Shown: positions 6,663 to 15,815, counted from the stretch's first letter. The stretch: DNA of 64,000 bases from Eubacterium sp. 14-2 (GCF_000403845.2 NZ_KE159567.1:1124911-1188910); one strand, 5' to 3'. Translations and numbers: made by a program. The notes: a model not told the origin generated them from the sequence alone.

Positions 6663-8339
6663 ATGGGTAATATCCAGAAAATCAGAAAAATATTTCATGC
6701 AGCTATTTATGTGAGGCTGTCAAAAGAGGATGGCGATGTTGCGGATGCAGGCAAAAAGGAAAGCAACAGCATATCCAATCAGAAATCCCTTATCAGAGAT
6801 TTTTTAAGAGACAAGGAAGATATTGAAATCGTGTCGGAGCGGGTGGACGACGGGTATTCCGGTTCCAATTTTGAGCGTCCCCAGTTTAAGTTGATGATGG
6901 AAGATATAAAAAGGGGCATTGTTGACTGTGTGGTAGTAAAGGACTTATCCCGTTTTGGACGTGAGTATATTGATTCGGGCAAGTATATCGAAAGGCTGTT
7001 CCCGGCTCTTGGAGTGCGCTTTATTGCAGTGAATGACCATATAGACAGCCTTGAGGACGGACGTGACGACATCGTGGTTCCGTTCAAGAACCTGATGAAT
7101 GATGCGTACTGCCGTGACATTTCCATAAAGATCAGGAGCCATCTGGAAGTCAAAAGAAAAAATGGCGATTACATAGGGGCATTTACCCCGTATGGTTATT
7201 TAAAGGATGAACAGGATAAGAACAGGCTTGTGCCGGATACCTATGCGGCAGGGATTGTAAAAGAAATCTTCCGCATGAAGCTCGGCGGCATGAGCCAGAC
7301 TGCCATTGCAGATTACCTAAATGACCATGACGTATTATCCCCTATGGAATATAAGCACAGTCTTGGAATCCGCATACAGGACAATTTCAAGACACATGAA
7401 CAGGCGGAATGGAGCGCCATGTCCGTCCGAAGAATCCTTGAAAATGAGGTCTACAAAGGGACGCTGGTGCAGGGAAAGCACACCACGCCGAACCACAAGG
7501 TAAAAAAGCTGGTGGATAAGCCGGAAGAAGAATGGGTGCGCATTGAGAAAAACCATACACCCATTATCGGGGAAAGGGACTTTGCACTTGTACAGAAACT
7601 GCTTGGCATGGATACACGCACGTCCCCTTATGAGACAGAGGTATATGTGCTGTCAGGGATTGCAGTGTGCGGGGACTGCGGTGCGCCCATGATCAAGAGG
7701 GATGTCCCGGCAGGCGGAAAGGTATACTCCTATTATATCTGTTCACGGAACAATGCAACAAAGGAGTGCAGCACACACCGTATTCCGAGGGAAAAACTGG
7801 AGTCCCTTGTGCTTGGGGTATTGCAGGCGCATATCCAGAACATTCTTGACATGAAGCGTATCCTTGCATATGTCGATACGGTGCCTTTTCAGGAGCTTGA
7901 CATTCAGGAACTTGAAAACCGCAGGGAGGCAAAGGAGCAGGAAATACAGCGCTGCAAGGAAATGAGGAACCTCCTTTATGAAGATTTGAAGGAAGGGGTT
8001 GTATCAAAAGAGGACTATGCGGAACTGTATGAGGGATACAATGCAAAACGGAGAAAAGCGGAAGAGGCAGTGCGGGCAATCCAGCGTGAGATCAGGGACA
8101 TTCTGGAATCAAAGACGGAAAAGTACCAGTGGCTTGATTATTTCACGGAACACCAGAACATAGACCGACTGACAAGGACGGCGGTTGTGGAGCTGGTTGA
8201 CAGGGTAAAGGTTTTTGACAAGAAGCATATCGAGGTAGTGTTCCAGTTTGATGACTGTTACCAGTCCATGATGAAACAGATAGAAACAACGGGATGCGCT
8301 GTTTCCGTGGAGACGGCAGGAAGGAAGGAGGTCGTATAG
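6663..8339 (+). CDS. Large serine recombinase 1
   Basis: 558 residues. Resolvase domain at about 12-165 with the nucleophile in YVRLS (Ser20), then VVVKDLSRFGRE with the active-site arginines. A recombinase DNA-binding domain follows (about 180-290), then a zinc ribbon (CGDCGAP and CSRNNATKEC, about 340-365) and a coiled-coil-rich C-terminus, the normal large-serine-integrase layout and length. Start ATG 6663 has an AGGAGGAAC site. One base separates its stop from the next recombinase. It probably catalyses integration/excision of the element together with, or in place of, its two neighbours. Confidence 0.93.
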   Translation: MGNIQKIRKIFHAAIYVRLSKEDGDVADAGKKESNSISNQKSLIRDFLRDKEDIEIVSERVDDGYSGSNFERPQFKLMMEDIKRGIVDCVVVKDLSRFGREYIDSGKYIERLFPALGVRFIAVNDHIDSLEDGRDDIVVPFKNLMNDAYCRDISIKIRSHLEVKRKNGDYIGAFTPYGYLKDEQDKNRLVPDTYAAGIVKEIFRMKLGGMSQTAIADYLNDHDVLSPMEYKHSLGIRIQDNFKTHEQAEWSAMSVRRILENEVYKGTLVQGKHTTPNHKVKKLVDKPEEEWVRIEKNHTPIIGERDFALVQKLLGMDTRTSPYETEVYVLSGIAVCGDCGAPMIKRDVPAGGKVYSYYICSRNNATKECSTHRIPREKLESLVLGVLQAHIQNILDMKRILAYVDTVPFQELDIQELENRREAKEQEIQRCKEMRNLLYEDLKEGVVSKEDYAELYEGYNAKRRKAEEAVRAIQREIRDILESKTEKYQWLDYFTEHQNIDRLTRTAVVELVDRVKVFDKKHIEVVFQFDDCYQSMMKQIETTGCAVSVETAGRKEVV

Positions 8340-8340
8340 C

Positions 8341-10041
8341 ATGGCAAGGAAATCAAGGAAAACGGATTTTGTAAATGCAGGGACGACAGCCGCCGATGCT
8401 GCCAGTGTGAAAGCGGAGCATGAAGCAGAGGCAAAGCGTCCGGTTTACAGGGCAGGGCTGTATGCACGTCTTTCGTTTGAGAGTGGCGCAAACAGGGAGC
8501 GCAATACGATTGAGACACAGATGGAGTTTTTAAAGAAGTTTGTTGACCAGACCACGGACATTGTGGTGGAAAAGGAATACTTCGACATTTCAAAAACAGG
8601 AACGGACTTTGAGCGGTCAGGATTTGACGAGATGATGCAGGACGTCCGCAGCAGCCGTATCAACTGTATCATAGTAAAAGACCTGTCAAGGCTTGGCAGG
8701 AATTACGTTGAGGCAGGAAACTACATTGAAAGGGTGTTCCCGTTTTTTGAGGTGCGGTTTATTGCAGTTACGGACGGGTACGACTCCGAACAGGGGGAAG
8801 CCGGGCTTGCGGTCTGCATGTCAAACATCTTTAATGAGTATTATTCAAGGGATCTTGGGAAAAAAATCAAGGCGGCAGCCCGGAGCAACTGGGCAAAGGG
8901 AAGATGCGTGGCAGGCAACCTTGCCTACGGTCTGAAAAGGAACCCGGCTGACAGGTATCAGATCATCCATGACGAAGAAACAGCCCCTAATGTGGTGCGT
9001 ATGTTTGAGATGTTCCTTGACGGTGCGACGTATGCAGAGATAGCGGCAGCGTTTAACAGGGAAGGGCTGCTGAATCCGAGGGCTTACAAACGGTTCAAGA
9101 GTACAGGACAGATACCGGACACATTTGACATCAGGTGGCAGACAAACAGCATCCCTAAATTTCTCAGCAACCGTTATTATGCGGGGGACAGCGTGCATGG
9201 GCAGCACACCAACGATTCCTTCAGGGAAAAACACCAGCAGAGGGAGCCGGAGGAAAACTGGATCATTGTTGAGAACACGCATGAGCCGATAGTGTCAAAA
9301 GAAATTTTTGAGAAGGCACAGCAGGAAATGGAAAGGCGGAAGGCAGCGCATAAAGCCGCAAAGTCTCCGGGGAAATACAGTGTGTCAGACCGTAATTTCT
9401 TCGGGAAAAAGATAGTCTGTGCAGACTGCGGAAAGACCATGTACCTTCAGCGGAGCGGGACAGACAAGGCAGCTTTCAACTGCGGCACACATTTTTTAAA
9501 GAAAAAGTGCTTTTCACACAGGATTTATGATACGGATGTTTATGAAAAAGTGCTGAAACTGATCCATACGCACATGAATGTGTACCTTGACAAAGTGGCA
9601 ATGATACGGAGGCTGAACGCAAGGCAGGAAAGCATTGAAAGGTATGATGTCATCGGAAAGGAAATACGCAAGTGCCATAAGGAGCTGGACAGTCTTGCAG
9701 CGAATAAGGAAAGGCTCTATGAGGACTATGTGAGCCATATCATTGATGCGGAGCAGTATGAAGCCTTTAAGGAACAGGACGGGGTAAAGGAAAGGAGCCT
9801 GCAGGCGAGGATTGTGGAACTATCCGAATACAGGGCGGGATATTCCATAAACTTCCAGACCGATAAGGAATGGGAGAAAGTGATTGACACCTACCGTGAC
9901 AAGCGGAAACTGACAAAGAAGATGGTGGACGCCTTTGTGGAGAAGATAGAAGTCGGGGCAGACCGCAGACTTACCGTTCACCTGTATTATGATGACATGC
10001 TGGAAAAGCTGGCTGCTTATGCAAAGGAAAGGGAGGCATGA
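8341..10041 (+). CDS. Large serine recombinase 2
   Basis: 566 residues with a 35-residue N-terminal extension before the resolvase domain; the nucleophile is Ser45 in LYARLS, and IIVKDLSRLGRNY carries the catalytic arginines. Recombinase domain about 205-310, zinc ribbon CADCGK plus CGTHFLKKKC, then a coiled coil. Translationally linked to recombinase 1 (start one base after its stop, AAGGAGG site) and to recombinase 3. It is more distant in sequence from 1 and 3 than they are from each other, which argues for a distinct role rather than a recent duplication. Confidence 0.93.
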   Translation: MARKSRKTDFVNAGTTAADAASVKAEHEAEAKRPVYRAGLYARLSFESGANRERNTIETQMEFLKKFVDQTTDIVVEKEYFDISKTGTDFERSGFDEMMQDVRSSRINCIIVKDLSRLGRNYVEAGNYIERVFPFFEVRFIAVTDGYDSEQGEAGLAVCMSNIFNEYYSRDLGKKIKAAARSNWAKGRCVAGNLAYGLKRNPADRYQIIHDEETAPNVVRMFEMFLDGATYAEIAAAFNREGLLNPRAYKRFKSTGQIPDTFDIRWQTNSIPKFLSNRYYAGDSVHGQHTNDSFREKHQQREPEENWIIVENTHEPIVSKEIFEKAQQEMERRKAAHKAAKSPGKYSVSDRNFFGKKIVCADCGKTMYLQRSGTDKAAFNCGTHFLKKKCFSHRIYDTDVYEKVLKLIHTHMNVYLDKVAMIRRLNARQESIERYDVIGKEIRKCHKELDSLAANKERLYEDYVSHIIDAEQYEAFKEQDGVKERSLQARIVELSEYRAGYSINFQTDKEWEKVIDTYRDKRKLTKKMVDAFVEKIEVGADRRLTVHLYYDDMLEKLAAYAKEREA

Positions 10042-10042
10042 A

Positions 10043-11683
10043 ATGGGAAATAGAAAAGCAATCGCAATGTATATCCGCCTCTCTGACGAGGACGGGAACG
10101 TGGACGGCTGTGCAAAGACGGAGAGCAACAGCATAACCGCACAGCGTAACCTGATTGAATCCTATATCAGAAGCAGGGAAGAATTCAAGGGCTGTCCGGT
10201 CATGGAATATGTGGACGACGGATGGAGCGGCACCAATTTCCAAAGACCGCAGTTTAAAATGATGATGGAAGATGCCAGGCAGGGCAGTTTCAGTATCATT
10301 ATCGTAAAGGATTTTTCAAGGTTTGGGCGTGACCATCTGGAAGTCGGGAATTTCCTTGAAAGGATACTGCCCGTATTGCAGATACGTTTTATCTCCGTAA
10401 ATGACAGCTTTGACAGCATGGAGTGCCGTGGAATGACAGGCGGCATGAGCGTTGCACTGAAAAATATACTCAATTCCATGTACAGCAGGGACCTGTCCGT
10501 AAAAGTGAGGACGGCGATGGATACGAGGGCGGCAAGAGGGGAATATGTGTCATCTTTTGCCGCATACGGATACTGCAAGAACCCGGAGGACAAACACCAG
10601 CTTGTGCCTGATCCGGAGGCGGCGGAGATTGTAAGGCTCATATTCACAATGGCAGCGGAGGGTAAGACAAAATCAGAGATTACCCGCTACCTGAATGAGA
10701 ACCATGTCACGACACCCATAGAGCATATCAGGAAAAACGGCGTGAACAAAACGGCATACCACGAAAAAGGCATCAAGCTGTGGACCACCACAAGCATCGG
10801 GGACATGCTCAAGAATGAGGTTTATCTTGGAAAAACCATATGGAATAAAACCAGCCGCCCGCACGTCGGCGCCAGACGGAAGATAAAAAATGACCGTTCG
10901 GAATGGCAGATTGTGGAGGGGACACATGAACCTCTCGTGTCACAGGAACTGTTTGACAGGGCAAACGAAAAGGCATTTACGCATATTCCAAAGAAAATCG
11001 TAAAAAGCAGGAAACCTTCCCCTTTGCTGTTCTGTCCATACTGTGACAGATACATGAGTTTCGGGGGCGGCAGACACCTGAATTACCGCTGCTCGCAGGC
11101 AAGCAAGACCGGAATAAAGGAATGTGCGGAAAGCAAAATCAACCGTGAGCTTTTGGAAAATCTCATTCTTACCTGTACGAAGGAAATGGCAAATCTCCTG
11201 TCGGCAGACATGGAACGCAGGAAAAAGCAGTGGTCGGAAAGCCAGAGGTTAGCGGACGAAGCAGAGACGCTCCAAAACGAGAAGGCAAGACTTTCCGCAA
11301 GGAAGTTTACCATCTATGATGATTACCGCAGCGGGAACAGCAGCAGGGAGAAATATTTGCATGACCTTGAACAGATACGGGTACGGCTTGCAGAGATTGA
11401 AACACTGATCCCCGGCTTGGAACAGCAGATAAAAGAAGCGGATAAGAAAATGGAAGGCGTGAACGAGACAGAGAACAATCTTGCGGACATAGTGGCGTTA
11501 CAGTCTTTTGACAAGGAAATATTGTCAAAGGTCATTGAAAGGGTATACGTCTATGGAGCGGACAGGGTAGAGATTATCTGGAAAACAGACGACATTTTCT
11601 TTTCAGATGAAATGCCGGAGAAACGGAAAGTAATCAATCCGGCAGAAATGCCGCTGATGAATGAAACACCAGCAGGGGCATAG
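10043..11683 (+). CDS. Large serine recombinase 3
   Basis: 546 residues from ATG 10043, chosen because AAAGGGAGG lies seven bases upstream and the catalytic serine then falls at residue 14 (MYIRLS); upstream in-frame starts lie inside recombinase 2. [12 protein letters not shown] holds the active-site arginines, with the recombinase domain around 175-280. The zinc ribbon begins CPYCDRY and continues into [12 protein letters not shown], followed by a coiled coil (about 385-470). One base after the recombinase 2 stop. Last gene of the element; the broken tyrosine integrase follows directly. Confidence 0.93.
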   Translation: MGNRKAIAMYIRLSDEDGNVDGCAKTESNSITAQRNLIESYIRSREEFKGCPVMEYVDDGWSGTNFQRPQFKMMMEDARQGSFSIIIVKDFSRFGRDHLEVGNFLERILPVLQIRFISVNDSFDSMECRGMTGGMSVALKNILNSMYSRDLSVKVRTAMDTRAARGEYVSSFAAYGYCKNPEDKHQLVPDPEAAEIVRLIFTMAAEGKTKSEITRYLNENHVTTPIEHIRKNGVNKTAYHEKGIKLWTTTSIGDMLKNEVYLGKTIWNKTSRPHVGARRKIKNDRSEWQIVEGTHEPLVSQELFDRANEKAFTHIPKKIVKSRKPSPLLFCPYCDRYMSFGGGRHLNYRCSQASKTGIKECAESKINRELLENLILTCTKEMANLLSADMERRKKQWSESQRLADEAETLQNEKARLSARKFTIYDDYRSGNSSREKYLHDLEQIRVRLAEIETLIPGLEQQIKEADKKMEGVNETENNLADIVALQSFDKEILSKVIERVYVYGADRVEIIWKTDDIFFSDEMPEKRKVINPAEMPLMNETPAGA

Positions 11684-11706
11684 CAGAGCAGGAAAGTAAC
11701 AGGCAG

Positions 11707-12405
11707 TTGGAAAGCATCACGAAAGGTCAGGCTTTTGGTGGTGCTTTTCCTTTGCAGAAAAAGAATATTTTTTTTAGTTTTTACTTGACAAAAGCAGAGG
11801 TCTGTGGTCTGACTTGGCAGGACATCAACCTTGAAGAACAATATCTGACAGTACGCCGCAGTATGCGTTACAACGGGGCAAGGCATAAAACAGAAATAGG
11901 GGCAACGAAGCGTAAAAAAATTCGCACCGTGGACTTTTGCGATACGCTTGCCGCAATCCTGAAAGCTGCGAAAACAGAACAGCACAAAAACCGTTTCCGA
12001 TACGGGGAACTGTACAGCCTTAATTACTATTTGGAGGTCAAAGAAAAAGACCGCACCTATTATGAGGTTTACAGTCTGCCGAGGTCGGAGGAAGTCCCAG
12101 AGGGGTACAAGGAACTATCCTTTGTCTGCCTTAGACCTGACGGGGCATTTGAAGCACCGAGTACGGTGGGAATTATGTGCAGGACAGCGAGAAAAAAGGT
12201 GGAGGGATTGGAGGATTTTCACTTCCATATGCTCAGACACACTTATACAAGCTATCTGCTTTCAAACGGTGCAGCACCTAAAGATGTGCAGGAACTTCTC
12301 GGACACGCTGATGTCAGTACCACAATGAACATTTACGCTCACGCTACAAGGGAAGCAAAGCGTACTTCCGCAAGGTTGCTGGATAAGGTAATCGGCGGAG
12401 AATAA
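11707..12405 (+). pseudogene. Tyrosine integrase, 3' fragment (Tn916/phage-type)
   Basis: The frame is homologous to tyrosine recombinases only from about base 11788 ([13 protein letters not shown]) on. Before that it reads element-derived sequence. The catalytic second box is present (HMLRHTY, then [17 protein letters not shown] with the nucleophile tyrosine), but the first-box arginine, normally just before the KAEV position, has been replaced by threonine from the junction. The arm-binding and core-binding domains are missing, so it cannot recombine. About 200 N-terminal residues are lost. It was most likely the integrase of the older tRNA-Leu island, cut by the serine-recombinase element. 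No 5' half is visible left of the element. Confidence 0.85.
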
Positions 12406-12408
12406 AAA

Positions 12409-12448
12409 TTTCCCTTGTTTCGGCTCATAAGGGCAAAAACAAGGGAAA
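12409..12448 (+). terminator. Terminator-like hairpin behind the integrase fragment
   Basis: A perfect 12-bp stem (TTTCCCTTGTTT 12409-12420 with AAACAAGGGAAA 12437-12448) three bases after the integrase stop. The weak U-content of the 3' flank leaves open that it is a recombinase arm-binding structure. Confidence 0.55.
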
Positions 12449-12546
12449 ATACATAAGGTTTGAACATTTAACAGGCGATATTCCTTGAAAATACAGGGTT
12501 TACAGAGGAGTGAATAGATAAACCGGAATTTAGAGAGGTAATCGTA

Positions 12547-13011
12547 ATGGAACGTACAGAGAAAGTTGAATTGACCGCTTCATGTCTTATTTATAAAGAC
12601 GATAAAATTTTATTACAGGATAGAGTAAAAAATGATTGGAAAGGATTTACTCTTCCGGGTGGACATATTGAAATCGGGGAGTCAATAGTTGATGCTATAA
12701 TACGTGAAATGAAAGAAGAAACAGGCTTGACAGTTGTGAATCCTAAATTGTGCGGAGTTAAGCAGTTCCCAATAAAAGATGGCAAATATGAAAATGGCAG
12801 ATATCTTGTTTTCCTGTTTAAAACAAACGAATTTTATAGAGATGTCGTATCATCTGAAGAGGGAAGTATGCATTGGATTCGTAAGGAAGAGTTGGAAAAC
12901 GTTAATTTAGTAAGCGATTTTAATGAATTGCTCAATGTAATGCCTGATGATAATTTGAGTGAATTTCAATATATTGTTGAAAATGATGTATGGAAGATTA
13001 TAAAAAGGTAG
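12547..13011 (+). CDS. NUDIX hydrolase (MutT-like)
   Basis: 154 residues. A complete NUDIX box is present, GHIEIGE followed by seven residues and REMKEETGL (about residues 38-60), which binds Mg and hydrolyses nucleoside-diphosphate-linked substrates such as oxidised dNTPs. The preceding LPGG is also typical. Substrate cannot be read from sequence. An AGAGAGG site precedes the ATG. More AT-rich than the recombinases; it sits between the integrase fragment and the tRNA-Leu 3' end, so it appears to be island cargo. Confidence 0.88.
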   Translation: MERTEKVELTASCLIYKDDKILLQDRVKNDWKGFTLPGGHIEIGESIVDAIIREMKEETGLTVVNPKLCGVKQFPIKDGKYENGRYLVFLFKTNEFYRDVVSSEEGSMHWIRKEELENVNLVSDFNELLNVMPDDNLSEFQYIVENDVWKIIKR

Positions 13012-13040
13012 CGATTAACAACTTCCGGTTTGCGGTGCAG

Positions 13041-13069
13041 GGAAATTCGTTCAAGTCCCATCTTCCGCA
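13041..13069 (+). other. tRNA-Leu 3' end fragment, probable attachment site (attR)
   Basis: The sequence GTTCAAGTCCCATC followed by TTCCGCA reproduces the T-loop, 3' acceptor strand (CTTCCGC) and discriminator A of a leucine tRNA, but the rest of the tRNA is absent: the upstream T-stem half does not pair and no anticodon arm precedes it. A terminator follows at once, as after a real tRNA gene. This is the footprint left when an element integrates into a tRNA 3' end by a tyrosine integrase. The intact tRNA would lie left of this window. Confidence 0.7.
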
Positions 13070-13077
13070 TTTTATCT

Positions 13078-13109
13078 TGGTAAATTCAGAATTTACCAGG
13101 TTTTTTTCT
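13078..13109 (+). terminator. Terminator following the tRNA-Leu fragment
   Basis: Palindrome TGGTAAATTC/GAATTTACCA (13078-13098), folding as a 7-bp stem with a 7-nt loop, then TTTTTTT. Probably the original terminator of the interrupted tRNA-Leu. Confidence 0.8.
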
Positions 13110-13795
13110 TTTTACAACTCTCTGGCCATTCCTTTTTTACTCGCAGGATTGCTTTAAAGATTTCCAGGGAGCAGGAATTGTTTTAAAATTTTTTCAAATA
13201 GAATATCCACGATAACTCAGATGTTATGTTACTTTTATTTTATACCTTTGCATTTATATATTTCTTAATTGTAAGACACCATACTCCTGTCTGTGAATCA
13301 GTTTTTTCATTTCTGTTTTGCCAGAACTTTTGTATTTCATTCATACATAAAGGCGAGGTATATGAGCGTAACTATTGTATATATGAGGTGTAAAAAGAAT
13401 TTGAGTTTGATTTTAAAAAGCGCTGAATTGTGTAAAAATCATAATTTTGTATTAGTGGGATTGGGTTGAAAATTTTGTTCGTTTTGAAAAGACATCTTCT
13501 TAATAAATATGCCTGAATAAGTTATTTGCCATTGTCTGTGTCAGGGTTCAAGACTGGAATAGCAAGCACTGGATACATTTATATGCACCCTCGAAAATCT
13601 CTTTTTTCTTAAATGGGATTTTGAACTTTTTTGTTAAGGAAGAACTACAATATTCTATAATCTTATGCAATGTCCAATAGAATGGAAGTATAAAGAGATG
13701 ATTTGGAGAACTGCAATTTCTAACGATTAATTCAGAGATGCGATTGAATTTGTTCTGTAAAAGGAATATAATAAAATTGTATTTGGAGGGGGATT
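13110..13795. other. AT-rich gene-free interval
   Basis: About 690 bp with no frame that has a credible start and ribosome site, no tRNA, and no clear repeat. Stop codons are dense in all frames. Probably decayed accessory DNA on the chromosomal side of the tRNA-Leu attachment site. Confidence 0.6.
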
Positions 13796-13974
13796 ATGGA
13801 CTATTTAACTTTTGAAGAAATTGCGCAAAAAGGGGATATATCAACACGTCTCATAACTACTCTTTGTAAAGACGGAAGAATAGACGGGGCGGTTCAAAAT
13901 AGCGGTATATGGCTGAACCTGATACTGCAAAAAAACCGGAAAACATGAAGCGTGGAAGAAAAGCGGGAAAATAA
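13796..13974 (+). pseudogene. Frameshifted small helix-turn-helix (excisionase-like) protein
   Basis: ATG 13796 after GGAGGGGGA opens MDYLTFEEIAQKGDIS, then LCKDGRIDGAVQNSGIW, the pattern of short MerR/excisionase-like HTH proteins. The frame as read ends at 13948 after 50 codons with an aberrant tail. A one-base shift just after the Trp-Leu codons (about 13910) restores PDTAKKPENMKRGRKAGK to a stop at 13974, the usual C-terminus of this family. The gene is therefore broken by a single-base deletion, if the sequence is correct. Confidence 0.72.
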
Positions 13975-14092
13975 GCGGAATGTTTAATCATAGGAGGCTC
14001 TTATTCTCCGATGCTTGCTCAGGGGTAGTTGATTTTAACATTATCAGTTGTGGAAAAATATTTTTAGAGAAATTTATATCAGGGGAAGAATT

Positions 14093-14728
14093 GTGAGTAT
14101 ACATAGAACAACATTTAAAATTACTTGTTTGGTTGCGGTATTATCTTTAGGCGTATCGTTTTGCTTATGTACAGCCGGAACAGAATACGAAGAATGGTTT
14201 GAAAGTATTTCAACTGGTGTTTTTTCAAGCGCAGTATTGCTTATGTTTTCTTCGTTGATTGGATATTGTATAGAGGAAAAGAGGAATTGTAATGAGTATT
14301 ATTGGAATTTAATAAAATTAAGAAGCAAAGCGTTGGTATTGTCAACAATACCGCAAAAAAATAATACTGGCAATAGCTATTATGAAGCGGTTATGGCGGT
14401 CAATGAATTATTGGCAGGTTTTTTTGCAACTTTTGACCGAAATTTTATTTTTAAGAGAAGAAAAAAGATACAGAAGATTTTAGAGATTCATTATGCGTTG
14501 TATATATATAAAAATTTATCGTTGGATGCAGAATTATATATTAGGCAATATATGAATGATATTGAAGATGAGAATGGGGAAAAACTATATAGTAAAGATA
14601 AATTGCATAAAGATATAAAAGATTTTTGTGTTCAAACTGACAACTTTCTTGGTGAGGGGAAACCGTTTGTAGTGTATTTAGATAATAAAATTAGGGAATT
14701 TCAAATGTTGACAAGTTCATCTAAATGA
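14093..14728 (+). CDS. Membrane protein with two N-terminal helices, unknown function
   Basis: 211 residues from GTG 14093, chosen because AGGGGAAG lies seven bases upstream; an in-frame TTG at 14048 has no ribosome site. Two hydrophobic helices (about 9-29 and 42-64) lead into a cytoplasmic helical domain of about 150 residues (EEKRNCNEYYWNLIKL and on) rich in Tyr, Lys and Glu, resembling the effector/sensor tail of small membrane-anchored phage- or plasmid-linked proteins. Very AT-rich. No family recognised. It lies next to the DUF3791/DUF3990 module but 57 bp apart, so it may be a separate unit. Confidence 0.65.
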   Translation: MSIHRTTFKITCLVAVLSLGVSFCLCTAGTEYEEWFESISTGVFSSAVLLMFSSLIGYCIEEKRNCNEYYWNLIKLRSKALVLSTIPQKNNTGNSYYEAVMAVNELLAGFFATFDRNFIFKRRKKIQKILEIHYALYIYKNLSLDAELYIRQYMNDIEDENGEKLYSKDKLHKDIKDFCVQTDNFLGEGKPFVVYLDNKIREFQMLTSSSK

Positions 14729-14785
14729 ACTTGTATATAGTCGATGCCGCATTGGGGGATATTAGCGCAGCAGGGAGATGTTGCT

Positions 14786-15004
14786 ATGAGCAGAGAGGAA
14801 AATGTTTTAAATATGCAGATAACTATTGCAAATACTATGAAGCAGGAATGGAATATTGATTTTTGCGAAGTCAGTGAACTTTTAGATAAATATGATTTGC
14901 TGCCATATATTGATACTTGTTATGAAACATATAATTCCATGGGAATATACGGAATTCTGCAGGATTTGAAATCGTATATGAATGCGATTGAAGGGGTGGT
15001 CTGA
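14786..15004 (+). CDS. DUF3791-family protein (probable antitoxin-type partner)
   Basis: 72 residues from ATG 14786 (GGGAG eight bases upstream; the longer frame from 14744 lacks a site). The helical pattern with LLDKYDLLPYIDTCYETYNSMGI and a closing LKSYM matches DUF3791, a family regularly encoded directly in front of DUF3990 proteins. It ends two bases before the DUF3990 start, so the genes are co-translated. The pairing and size suggest the neutralising half of a toxin-antitoxin-like pair; that role is predicted rather than shown. Confidence 0.75.
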   Translation: MSREENVLNMQITIANTMKQEWNIDFCEVSELLDKYDLLPYIDTCYETYNSMGIYGILQDLKSYMNAIEGVV

Positions 15005-15006
15005 CG

Positions 15007-15576
15007 ATGAAAGATTTATTCCATGGAACAACATATGATATTAACGAGATTGATGTGACACAGGGGAAAGGTTACAAAGATTTTGGAAAAGGATTTTATG
15101 CTACTGCGATAAAAAGTCATGCAGAAAATATAGCAAAAAGAAACAAGCGGATATTTGAAGCAAGGGAGGCAAAGATACGGCAGAGAAATCCCGGATATAA
15201 AGTAAGAGCATATAAGGCGTATCGATATAATTTAGAATTTGATGATAACTGCGTTCATACCCCAGGGAATTTAAAAATAAAGGTATTTTATCAGTCAGAC
15301 AGAGAATGGGTGCGGTTTATCCTGAAAAACAGAAGCTCTGATATTAGTCTGCATGATTATGATATCGTAATTGGAACAACAGCAGATGAAAATACGGTTA
15401 CAATTATTAATTTTTATAAAGAAGAACTGCTGGCAACTAATTATGCGGAAAAAGTATTGGAGACGCTGATAAATGAGCTGGAACCTGAAAATTTACCCAA
15501 ACAGTATTTTTTTGGAACAAATGTTGCAACAGAAAAACTTTGTTTTAAGAAAAACAGAAGGGAGATTGTAGGATGA
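15007..15576 (+). CDS. DUF3990-family protein (ADP-ribosyltransferase-like fold)
   Basis: 189 residues. N-terminal LFHGTTYDINEID and KDFGKGFYATAI are the DUF3990 signature, in which the HGT and GxGFY positions correspond to NAD-contacting elements of ADP-ribosyltransferase folds. A C-terminal half (about 95-165) with DYDIVIGTTADENT is also conserved in the family. It is flanked by small genes on both sides with a 2-bp gap before and a 4-bp ATGA overlap after. A toxin role is the standard prediction for the family and is not established here. Confidence 0.78.
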   Translation: MKDLFHGTTYDINEIDVTQGKGYKDFGKGFYATAIKSHAENIAKRNKRIFEAREAKIRQRNPGYKVRAYKAYRYNLEFDDNCVHTPGNLKIKVFYQSDREWVRFILKNRSSDISLHDYDIVIGTTADENTVTIINFYKEELLATNYAEKVLETLINELEPENLPKQYFFGTNVATEKLCFKKNRREIVG

Positions 15577-15815
15577 AAGCAACGAGTGTCAACATTAATA
15601 AATCAATACAGGCTATTTCTGTTTATTTAGTGCACCGTATAAGTCAGGAGGAACACTGCATGGAAGAAGAGGCGTTAAAAAGGCTTCTAAAGACAATGAC
15701 ATATGAATTATTACAGGATAGAGAGTCTGGTTTGTATGCCGAATCTCCAGAGTGTGTATGGAGTATGCTTCAGGATGAAAAAATTGGCAATAAAGAGCCG
15801 TGGATCAAAGAATAG
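15573..15815 (+). CDS. Third protein of the DUF3791/DUF3990 module
   Basis: 80 residues, start overlapping the DUF3990 stop by four bases (ATGA). IQAISVYLVHRISQEEHCMEEEALKRLLKTM and ECVWSMLQDE form a helical protein resembling the small DUF3791-type partners, although it is clearly different from the gene at 14786. The tight coupling means it is made with the ADP-ribosyltransferase-like protein; it may be the actual antitoxin or a second regulatory subunit. Confidence 0.68.
   Translation: MKATSVNINKSIQAISVYLVHRISQEEHCMEEEALKRLLKTMTYELLQDRESGLYAESPECVWSMLQDEKIGNKEPWIKE

Larger units (their letters stand above)
4150..11790 (+). mobile_element. Serine-recombinase mobile element with three tandem large recombinases
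   Basis: A block of higher GC than its flanks, all genes on the + strand, from the structured leader to three back-to-back large serine recombinases that end next to a truncated tyrosine integrase. Approximate ends only: the right end is fixed by the loss of the integrase N-terminal half near 11790, the left by the composition change near 4150. No transfer (mob/relaxase) or replication genes are seen, so it is a small integrative element, or the recombination module of a larger one that has been trimmed. Confidence 0.75.
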
